DNA from: Gammaproteobacteria bacterium
GTDB lineage: Bacteria; Pseudomonadota; Gammaproteobacteria; Steroidobacterales; Steroidobacteraceae
NCBI GenBank assembly: GCA_030040235.1
Contig: JASHUC010000334.1
Span: 1 to 12,576, forward strand
DNA: 12,576 bases
Direction: 5' to 3'
The notes below the pieces were generated by a model. That model made no database searches, had not been told where the DNA came from, and saw only the letters and a program-made list of their open reading frames with translations. The position numbers were made by a program, and so were the translations under genes. Shown here in pieces: positions 7,216 through 12,576 of this stretch (the stretch's first letter is position 1; every line of letters starts with the position of its first letter).

Positions 7216-7414
7216 CGGCCGATTTTACAAGGCCGCCGGGGCAGATCGCGCGCATCGTGCAATAATCATCCGTTCCAGCCCGGTGCTCGCTCCGAAGGGG
7301 AATGGCGCGGCAACGCCCTTCCTGGCAATGCGGCCGTCGGCCCGTCGAGTCCCCGGTTGGGCTACCTGCCCCCCTTGAGGCGGAGCGGGCAGCCTGAGTA
7401 TGAGGAGGGGGATG
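7216..7414. promoter_or_regulatory. Divergent intergenic region between rhomboid and MFS genes
   Basis: This 199-base region must carry the start signals for both the rhomboid gene (minus) and the right-hand cassette (plus). It holds an AT-rich patch (GTGCAATAATCATC, 7257-7270) that could serve as a plus-strand -10, though I see no good -35. TAAAAT on the minus strand (7222-7227) lies six bases before the rhomboid ATG. The 6-bp inverted repeat CTGCCC (7366-7371) / GGGCAG (7387-7392) is 23 bases upstream of the MFS start and could be an operator or mRNA hairpin. No regulator gene is encoded here. Confidence 0.4.
7403..7408 (+). promoter_or_regulatory. Shine-Dalgarno AGGAGG of the MFS gene
   Basis: AGGAGG lies six bases before the ATG at 7415, but only three before the ATG at 7412, and it follows the ATG at 7400. 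This selects 7415 (MAKRAFYGWK) as the start. Confidence 0.75.
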
Positions 7415-8713
7415 ATGGCCAAGCGCGCTTTCTACGGGTGGAAGCTGGTCGCCGCCTTCTGGGTGATCGTGTTCATCAATCTCGCGTTCGCGGCGTATGG
7501 CTCGCCGATCATGAACGCGGCGATGGCGCAGCAGATGCACCTCTCGCGCACGCTCGCCGGCCTGCCGTACTCGCTCTACATCCTCATGTCGGCCCTGCCG
7601 TCGGCGTTGATCGCCCTGCTCGTGCGCTGGATCGGGGTGCGCGGCACCGTCGTGCTCGGGAGTGTGCTGATCCTCGCCGGCTGCCTCATGATGGCGATCG
7701 TCGTGCACGGCGCGATCGGCGCGACCCTCGTGTTTGGGATCGTGATTGCATTCGGCGTCTGCGCCGGAGGGGTGTTCGGAACGCAGCCCGGCGTGATGCT
7801 GTGGTTCGTGCGCCAGCGCGGGCTTGCGATCGCTCTGGTTTATTCGGGCGGCGCCGTCGGGGGCCTCATCGCTCCGATGGTGCTCAACCGGGTCATCACC
7901 GCATCCGGCGGCAACTGGCGCGCCGGATGGTGGCTCTACGCAGCGCTCGCGGTGCTCTCCACGTCGATCGCGGCCGTCTTCATTCGCGAGCGGCCGTCGG
8001 ATCTCGGGCAGGAGGCCTACGGTGCCGACGCTGCATCGCAGGCCTCCGGTACGGCGGCGGTCGTCGCCGCCAAGCGCCCGGCATTCATCAGTCAGGAGCG
8101 CTGGACCTTCCCCGAGGTGATGCGCTCGGGCCGGTTCTGGATCATGGTGCTCGCACTTTGCGGCGGCAGTGCGGGCTACACGCTGTTCCTCGCCCAGGGC
8201 GTGCTGCACCTCAAGGATCTCGGCTTCGACTCCACGCAGGCGGCCCTCGCCGTGGGCGTGACGACGGGATCGGCCCTGATCGGCAAGGCGCCGCTCGCCC
8301 TATTCGGCGATCGCCTCGATCCACGGTTCATCTGGGCGATCACCTCGGCGGTGTTCGGCCTCGGGCTGCTCCTCGTGATTCACCCTCACACCATGCTCGA
8401 GGTGTACCTGTTCTCGCTCTGCGTCGGCATCGGGTTCGGCGGCGGCATCGTCGGCATGATGACGACACTCGGCAACTACTATGGGGCGGCGGTCTTCGCG
8501 GCCGCCGCCGGTGTGGGCGCGGCGCTCAACACCATTATCAGCTTCTTCGCCTCCAACATCGGCGGCATGGTATATGACAGACTAGGCAGTTACGCGCCGA
8601 CATTCATTGGTCTTGCGGCATGGTGCTTTGCGGGCGCGGTCGCCCTGATCTGCGTGGGGCGGCCCGCGCGCCGCGCATCGGCCACCTCCGGCGTCGTGCC
8701 GGTAAACGGTTGA
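7415..8713 (+). CDS. MFS transporter, monocarboxylate / oxalate-formate antiporter-like
   Basis: This 432-residue inner-membrane protein has two six-helix halves joined by a hydrophilic loop (about 193-240), as in other 12-helix major facilitator proteins. FYGWK at 6-10 leads directly into helix 1, a common opening in the OFA/monocarboxylate branch. RWIGVRG (71-77) occupies the position of the loop 2-3 motif A. VRQRGLAIALVYSGGAVGG (132-150) matches the conserved loop 4/helix 5 region of that branch. The start at 7415 has AGGAGG six bases upstream. It is the first gene of the plus-strand cassette and is followed after 23 bases by the acyl-CoA ligase gene, so it probably imports the acid or precursor handled by the next enzymes. 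The actual substrate is not readable from sequence. Confidence 0.9.
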   Translation: MAKRAFYGWKLVAAFWVIVFINLAFAAYGSPIMNAAMAQQMHLSRTLAGLPYSLYILMSALPSALIALLVRWIGVRGTVVLGSVLILAGCLMMAIVVHGAIGATLVFGIVIAFGVCAGGVFGTQPGVMLWFVRQRGLAIALVYSGGAVGGLIAPMVLNRVITASGGNWRAGWWLYAALAVLSTSIAAVFIRERPSDLGQEAYGADAASQASGTAAVVAAKRPAFISQERWTFPEVMRSGRFWIMVLALCGGSAGYTLFLAQGVLHLKDLGFDSTQAALAVGVTTGSALIGKAPLALFGDRLDPRFIWAITSAVFGLGLLLVIHPHTMLEVYLFSLCVGIGFGGGIVGMMTTLGNYYGAAVFAAAAGVGAALNTIISFFASNIGGMVYDRLGSYAPTFIGLAAWCFAGAVALICVGRPARRASATSGVVPVNG

Positions 8714-8736
8714 AGCCGAGTGAAACGAAGGGGCCC

Positions 8737-10743
8737 ATGGTCAGAGAAGGTGATCTGCTGTGGACGCCGACTGAGGATTGGGTGCGGCGAGCCAATCTCA
8801 CGGCGTACATGCATTGGCTTGCGCGCACGCGCGGCCTCGAATTCGCAAGCTACGATGAGCTGTGGCGCTGGTCCGTCACCGACCTCGAGGGCTTCTGGGC
8901 TTCGATCTGGGAGTACTGCCGGGTAAAGGCCTCCGCGCCCTACGAGCGGGTGCTCGGGCGGCGCGAGATGCCGGGCGCCGAGTGGTTTCCCGGGGCGCAC
9001 CTCAACTACGCCGAGCATGCACTGCGCCATGAGCGCCCGGGCGCGGACGCCGTGTACCACCTCACCGAGCGCACGCCCCTGAGGCGCATGAGCTGGGAGG
9101 AGCTCGCAGGCGCGGTGCGCGTGCTCGCGACGCAGCTGCGCAAGCTCGGTATCCGTCCCGGTGACCGGGTGGCCGGTTACCTGCCGAACATCCCCGAGGC
9201 GCTCATCGCGCTGCTCGCCACGGCGAGCATCGGGGCGATCTGGACGAGCTGCGGTCCGGAGTTCGGAACGCGCGGAGTGCTCGACCGCTTCACCCAGCTC
9301 GCACCCAAATTGCTCTTCTGCGTGGACGGGTACCAGTACGCCTCCCGGCCGTTCGACCGCCGGGGCGAGCTCGCCAAGATCATCGAGGCGCTCGACTCGC
9401 TCAAGCACGTCGTCTGCCTGCCGTATCTGTACGCGGACGAGCGCAAGCCGCTCTCCAAGCACACGCTGTTCTGGGACGAGCTCAACGCGGGCCCTCCCGT
9501 TCCGGCGGCCGAATTCCGCTACGAGCAGGTGCCGTTCTCGCACCCGCTCTGGATCCTCTTTTCCTCGGGTACGACGGGCCTTCCGAAGGCGATCGTGCAC
9601 AGCCACGGGGGCATCCTCATCGAGCAGCTGAAGGCGCTCAATTTCCAGATGGACATGCGTCCCGGCGAGCGGCTGTTCTTCTACACGACGACCGGCTGGA
9701 TGATGTGGAATTTCCTCGTGAGCTGCCTGGTCGCGGATGTGTGTCCCGTCCTCTACGACGGCAGCCTCATGCATCCCGAGCCCGACTCGCTCTTTCGGAT
9801 GTACGAGGAGTCCGGGGCCGCGATGATCGGGGCCAATCCCGGCTACGTGGCTCTGCTCGAGAAGGCGGGCATCGTGCCGCGCAAGAGCTTCAAGCTCGAG
9901 CACCTGCGCTCGGTGATGCTCGCCGGCTCGCCGGTCACTCCCGAGGTCATGGACTGGTTCTACCGCAACGTCAAGCAGGACCTCTGGGTACAGAACGGCA
10001 GCGGCGGCACCGACATCTGCTCCGCCTTCGTTGCCGGAGTGCCGATCCTGCCCGTGCGTGCCGGGGAGATCCAGGCGCGCATGCTGGGGGTGGACGCCGA
10101 TGCCTTCAACGAGCAGGGCGAGAGCGTCGTGAACCAGGTCGGCGAGCTCGTGATCAAGAAGCCGATGCCCTCGATGCCCGTCTTCCTGTGGAACGATCCG
10201 CACTTTGAGCGCTATCGGGAGTCGTATTTCCACGACTTCCCGGGGGTGTGGCGCCAGGGGGATTTCTTCCGCATCAACGAGCGCGGCAGCTGCTTCGTGC
10301 TGGGTCGATCCGATGCCACGCTGAACCGCCACGGCGTGCGCATCGGCACCGCGGAGATCTACCGCTCGCTCGCGCTGCTCCCCGAGCTCGACGATTCGCT
10401 GATCGTGAACCTCGATCTGCCGGGCGGAAGGTTCTTCATGCCGCTGTTCGTCAAGCTGCGTGACGGCATCGCTCTGGATCGCGCGCTCGAGGACAGGATG
10501 CGTGCCAAGCTGCGCGCGGAGTATTCCCCGCGGCACGTCCCGGACCGGATCTACCAGGTGCCCGACATCCCGTACACGCTCACCGGCAAGAAGATGGAGG
10601 TGCCGGTACGGCGCATCCTCGCGGGCGTTCCGCTCGCCAAGGCGGCCAACCGTGATGCGGTCGCCAACCCCCAGGCGCTCGACTTCTTCATCGAGTATGC
10701 GCGCACGCAGAGGGACTATTCGATGTCCGCCGGCAGCGCTTGA
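8737..10743 (+). CDS. aacS: Acetoacetate-CoA ligase family acyl-CoA synthetase
   Basis: This 668-residue ANL-superfamily enzyme activates a carboxylate as the acyl-AMP and then the CoA thioester. Length and N-terminal region (WRWSVTDLEGFWASIWEYC, 43-61) fit acetoacetyl-CoA synthetase. Motifs in order are phosphate-binding SSGTTGLPK (276-284), GWMMWNFLV (320-328), NGSGGTD (420-426), GD with D509, RSDATLNRHGVRIGTAEIYR (524-543), and TGKKMEVPVRR (616-626) with probable catalytic K618. All core motifs are intact. ATG at 8737 is preceded by AAGGGG, rather closely (three bases). A TTG at 8710 overlapping the MFS stop is a possible but less likely start. Acetoacetate is the family substrate, giving acetoacetyl-CoA from ketone bodies or leucine/isoprenoid breakdown. 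The neighbours, a carboxylate-type importer and an aromatic-aldehyde-type dehydrogenase, leave room for another acid. Confidence 0.92.
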   Translation: MVREGDLLWTPTEDWVRRANLTAYMHWLARTRGLEFASYDELWRWSVTDLEGFWASIWEYCRVKASAPYERVLGRREMPGAEWFPGAHLNYAEHALRHERPGADAVYHLTERTPLRRMSWEELAGAVRVLATQLRKLGIRPGDRVAGYLPNIPEALIALLATASIGAIWTSCGPEFGTRGVLDRFTQLAPKLLFCVDGYQYASRPFDRRGELAKIIEALDSLKHVVCLPYLYADERKPLSKHTLFWDELNAGPPVPAAEFRYEQVPFSHPLWILFSSGTTGLPKAIVHSHGGILIEQLKALNFQMDMRPGERLFFYTTTGWMMWNFLVSCLVADVCPVLYDGSLMHPEPDSLFRMYEESGAAMIGANPGYVALLEKAGIVPRKSFKLEHLRSVMLAGSPVTPEVMDWFYRNVKQDLWVQNGSGGTDICSAFVAGVPILPVRAGEIQARMLGVDADAFNEQGESVVNQVGELVIKKPMPSMPVFLWNDPHFERYRESYFHDFPGVWRQGDFFRINERGSCFVLGRSDATLNRHGVRIGTAEIYRSLALLPELDDSLIVNLDLPGGRFFMPLFVKLRDGIALDRALEDRMRAKLRAEYSPRHVPDRIYQVPDIPYTLTGKKMEVPVRRILAGVPLAKAANRDAVANPQALDFFIEYARTQRDYSMSAGSA

Positions 10744-10775
10744 TAGACTACGGACCGTCAGATCGAGGCCGCGTC

Positions 10776-10790
10776 CGCCCGATCCGGGCG
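10776..10790 (+). other. Intercistronic hairpin
   Basis: CGCCCG-ATC-CGGGCG forms a perfect six-base-pair, all-GC stem with a three-base loop in the 73-base gap between the ligase and aldehyde dehydrogenase genes. No T-run follows, so it is not a typical terminator. It could stabilise or process the mRNA between the two cistrons. The rest of the gap holds only the GGAG ribosome site (10807-10810). Confidence 0.5.
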
Positions 10791-10816
10791 CGCCGGCCGC
10801 TCACCCGGAGACCACG

Positions 10817-12271
10817 ATGGAACAAGTGCAACTTCTGATCGGCGACCGCGACGTGTCGGCCAGGAACTCGGCGACCTTCAACCGCCAGAACCCCATCTCG
10901 GGAGAAGTCGCGAGCCGAGCCGCGGCGGCAACACCCGAGGACGCCAAGGCTGCGGCGGATGCCGCCTGGAAAGCCTTCCCCAAGTGGTCATCGACCGGTC
11001 CCAACGAGCGCCGCACGAAGCTCAACAAGGCGGCGGATCTTCTCGAGGCGAAGGCCGGCCAGTTCGCAACGCTGATGCTCGCCGAGACCGGCTGCACGAT
11101 GGGATGGGGGCATTTCAACGTTCATTTCGGCGCGCTGCTGCTGCGCGAGGCCGCAGCGATGACCACGCAGATCCTGGGCGAGGTCGTGCCCTCCGATGTG
11201 CCGGGCGTGCTCGCCATGGCACTGCGCCAGCCGGTCGGCGTGGTGCTCGGGATTGCGCCGTGGAACGCGCCCGTGATCCTCGGCGTGCGCTCGATCGCGA
11301 TGCCCCTCGCCTGCGGCAACACGGTGGTGCTCAAGGCCTCCGAGGTGTGCCCGGCGACGCACCGCCTGATCGGCACGGTGCTCAAGGAAGCCGGGTTGGG
11401 CGAGGGCGTCGTGAACGTCATCACCCACGATGCGAAGGATGCGGGTGCGGTCTCCGAGGCTCTGATCTCCCACCCGGCCGTCCGGCGCGTCAACTTCACC
11501 GGCTCGAGCCGCGTCGGCAAGATCGTCGCGCAAACGGCGGCGAAATACTTGAAGCCCGTGCTGCTCGAGCTCGGCGGCAAGGCCCCACTCGTGGTGCTCG
11601 ACGATGCGGATCTCGATGCCGCGGTGAGCGCGACCGTGTTCGGCGCCTTCGCCAACCAGGGGCAGATCTGCATGTCCACCGAGCGGGTGATCGTGCAGGA
11701 GAAGGTCGCCGATGAATTTGCGCAGAAGCTCGCCAAGCGCGTCGCTGCCTTGCCGGTCGGTGATCCGCGCGAGGGCGAGTTCGTGCTCGGCTCGCTCGTC
11801 GGGCGCCCGACGGTCGATCGCGTCGAGAAGCTCGTGTCCGAGGCCGTTGCGGCCGGCGCGAAAGTGCTCGCAGGCGGTGAGAAGACCTCCGGCACGATCA
11901 TGAAGGGCATCGTGGTGGACAAGGTGACGCCCCAGATGGCGCTCTTTCGCGAAGAGTCCTTCGGTCCGCAGGTCTCGATCACGCGCGTCAAGACGGTGGA
12001 CGAGGCGGTCGCCCTCGCCAACGATACCGAGTACGGCCTGTCGGCTGCGGTGTTCACGCGCGATCTGGCGAAGGGCATCGAGATCGCCAAGCGCATCGAC
12101 ACCGGGATCTGCCACGTCAACTCGCCGACGGTCCAGGACGAGGCGCAGATGCCGTTCGGCGGGGTGAAGAACTCGGGCTACGGCCGCTTCGGCGGCCGGG
12201 CCGGGGTCGATGCGTTCACCGAGCTGCGCTGGATCACGGTACAGACGGGACCGCGACACTATCCGTTCTAG
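10817..12271 (+). CDS. NAD(P)-dependent aldehyde dehydrogenase, salicylaldehyde/vanillin dehydrogenase-like
   Basis: This 484-residue protein oxidises an aldehyde to its acid with NAD(P)+. All key residues are visible: N150 (PWNAP), K173 (LKASE), the glycine motif FTGSSRVG (227-234), general base E251 (LELGGK), nucleophile C285 (GQICMSTER), E380 and F382 (EESFGP). The spacing and the stretches MPLACGNTVVLKASE, DEAQMPFGGVK and RHYPF at the C-terminus resemble the salicylaldehyde (NahF) and vanillin dehydrogenase group. W97 and R158 lie where I recall NahF having aromatic-substrate residues. The start at 10817 has GGAG six bases upstream; the longer open frame from 10460 lies inside the ligase gene and is rejected. 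It is followed by the SDR gene after 11 bases, so the two are co-transcribed. An aromatic or other hydrophobic aldehyde is the likely substrate; the exact one is open. Confidence 0.95.
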   Translation: MEQVQLLIGDRDVSARNSATFNRQNPISGEVASRAAAATPEDAKAAADAAWKAFPKWSSTGPNERRTKLNKAADLLEAKAGQFATLMLAETGCTMGWGHFNVHFGALLLREAAAMTTQILGEVVPSDVPGVLAMALRQPVGVVLGIAPWNAPVILGVRSIAMPLACGNTVVLKASEVCPATHRLIGTVLKEAGLGEGVVNVITHDAKDAGAVSEALISHPAVRRVNFTGSSRVGKIVAQTAAKYLKPVLLELGGKAPLVVLDDADLDAAVSATVFGAFANQGQICMSTERVIVQEKVADEFAQKLAKRVAALPVGDPREGEFVLGSLVGRPTVDRVEKLVSEAVAAGAKVLAGGEKTSGTIMKGIVVDKVTPQMALFREESFGPQVSITRVKTVDEAVALANDTEYGLSAAVFTRDLAKGIEIAKRIDTGICHVNSPTVQDEAQMPFGGVKNSGYGRFGGRAGVDAFTELRWITVQTGPRHYPF

Positions 12272-12274
12272 GGG
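12270..12274 (+). promoter_or_regulatory. Shine-Dalgarno of the SDR gene
   Basis: AGGGG lies eight bases before the SDR ATG at 12283 and overlaps the TAG stop of the aldehyde dehydrogenase gene (12269-12271). This supports the start and tight coupling of the two genes. Confidence 0.65.
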
Positions 12275-12282
12275 ATTTGCAC

Positions 12283-12576
12283 ATGGACCTCGAGCTCAAG
12301 GGCCGCAAGGCCATCGTCACCGGCGCAACGCACGGCATCGGTCTTTGCATCGCGCAGCAACTCGCGGACGAGGGCGTGAATGTCGCCATCTGCGCGCGCA
12401 CCGCGGCCAACGTCGAGCGCACCGTGAAGGAACTCAAGCAGAAGGGCGTTCAGGCGATCGGCAATGCCGTCGACGTGACCCAGCGCGATCCCTACATCGA
12501 CTGGATCAAGAGCGCCGCCGAGCGGCTCGGCGGCCTCGACATCTTCGTCTCAAACACCACCGGTACCCCCGGAATT
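12283..12576 (+). CDS. Short-chain dehydrogenase/reductase (SDR), N-terminal part
   Basis: The frame runs open from ATG at 12283 to the window end, giving the first 98 residues of a classical SDR, a family usually about 250 residues long. The dinucleotide-binding TGATHGIG (13-20) and the acidic D64-V65 step after beta strand 3 are clear. The strand-4 motif is usually NNAG but here reads SNTT (90-93), followed by GTPG; such variants occur in some FabG-like groups. The catalytic Ser, Tyr and Lys lie beyond the window, so activity and substrate cannot be judged. It starts 11 bases after the aldehyde dehydrogenase and is probably the next gene of the same operon, perhaps oxidising an alcohol to the aldehyde used there, or a beta-hydroxyacyl intermediate. 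Confidence 0.9.
   Translation, partial: MDLELKGRKAIVTGATHGIGLCIAQQLADEGVNVAICARTAANVERTVKELKQKGVQAIGNAVDVTQRDPYIDWIKSAAERLGGLDIFVSNTTGTPGI

Noticed and set aside
6500..8209. Minus-strand open frame of 569 codons covering rhomboid and part of the MFS gene
   Set aside because: It is out of frame with the real rhomboid, and its Arg/His/Pro-rich composition is that of a shadow frame.
6646..8577. Plus-strand open frame of 643 codons across the rhomboid gene and the MFS gene
   Set aside because: It is antisense to the rhomboid and out of frame with the MFS gene; composition is charged and low in hydrophobics, with no family signature.
8590..10536. Long minus-strand open frame of 648 codons opposite the acyl-CoA ligase gene
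   Set aside because: It is rich in Arg, His, Glu and Ala in the way typical of antisense frames in GC-rich genes, shows no recognisable domain, and lies opposite a gene with complete enzyme motifs.
10460..10816. Upstream extension of the aldehyde dehydrogenase gene
   Set aside because: It lies mostly inside the ligase gene in another frame; the ATG at 10817 has a good GGAG site and gives the family-typical N-terminus.
10988..12259. Minus-strand open frame of 423 codons opposite the aldehyde dehydrogenase
   Set aside because: It is an antisense shadow of a fully conserved enzyme gene, with His/Arg/Asp-rich composition and no domain.
1..12576. Mobile elements, CRISPR arrays, tRNA genes or a defence or biosynthetic island
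   Set aside because: I saw no transposase, integrase, terminal inverted repeats, regularly spaced repeats or cloverleaf, and base composition looks uniform throughout.

Overview
The window is very GC-rich, with codon third positions almost always G or C. Genes are closely packed and often share stop/Shine-Dalgarno or stop/start bases. Protein families and codon style suggest a high-GC proteobacterium. A soil- or freshwater-type gammaproteobacterium is my best guess, with low confidence. I see no tRNA, rRNA, CRISPR array, insertion sequence, phage gene or plasmid function. It reads as ordinary chromosome with eleven protein genes, the last cut by the window end.

Left part (1-1771): a complete aldo/keto reductase on the plus strand converges, across 24 bases, on a minus-strand ligK gene. 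LigK is 4-carboxy-4-hydroxy-2-oxoadipate aldolase, the last step of protocatechuate 4,5-cleavage. A good sigma70-like promoter candidate lies directly upstream of ligK.

Middle part (1772-6503, minus strand): a compact four-gene ABC module in the order ATPase, ABC-2-type permease, GldG-like auxiliary protein and DUF4340 protein. Stop and Shine-Dalgarno overlap between the first two genes, and the last two share ATGA, so the four are almost certainly co-expressed. The proteins should form one inner-membrane complex with two large periplasmic domains. The ATPase, permease and GldG-like protein correspond to GldA, GldF and GldG of Bacteroidetes gliding, but the substrate here is unknown. Upstream, a single minus-strand rhomboid protease (6619-7215) has its own 5' region.

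Right part (7415-12576, plus strand): a directional cluster of MFS carboxylate-type transporter, acetoacetate-CoA-ligase-family enzyme, salicylaldehyde/vanillin-type aldehyde dehydrogenase and a truncated SDR dehydrogenase. It starts from the only divergent intergenic region (7216-7414). It looks like an uptake and oxidation/activation cassette for a small organic acid or aldehyde. With ligK and the aldo/keto reductase nearby, aromatic or lignin-derived carbon is a reasonable but unproven guess.

Nothing here is clearly a new biological system. The best leads are the Gld-like ABC complex with DUF4340, the unassigned substrate of the right-hand cassette, and a few short repeats and hairpins around gene ends.
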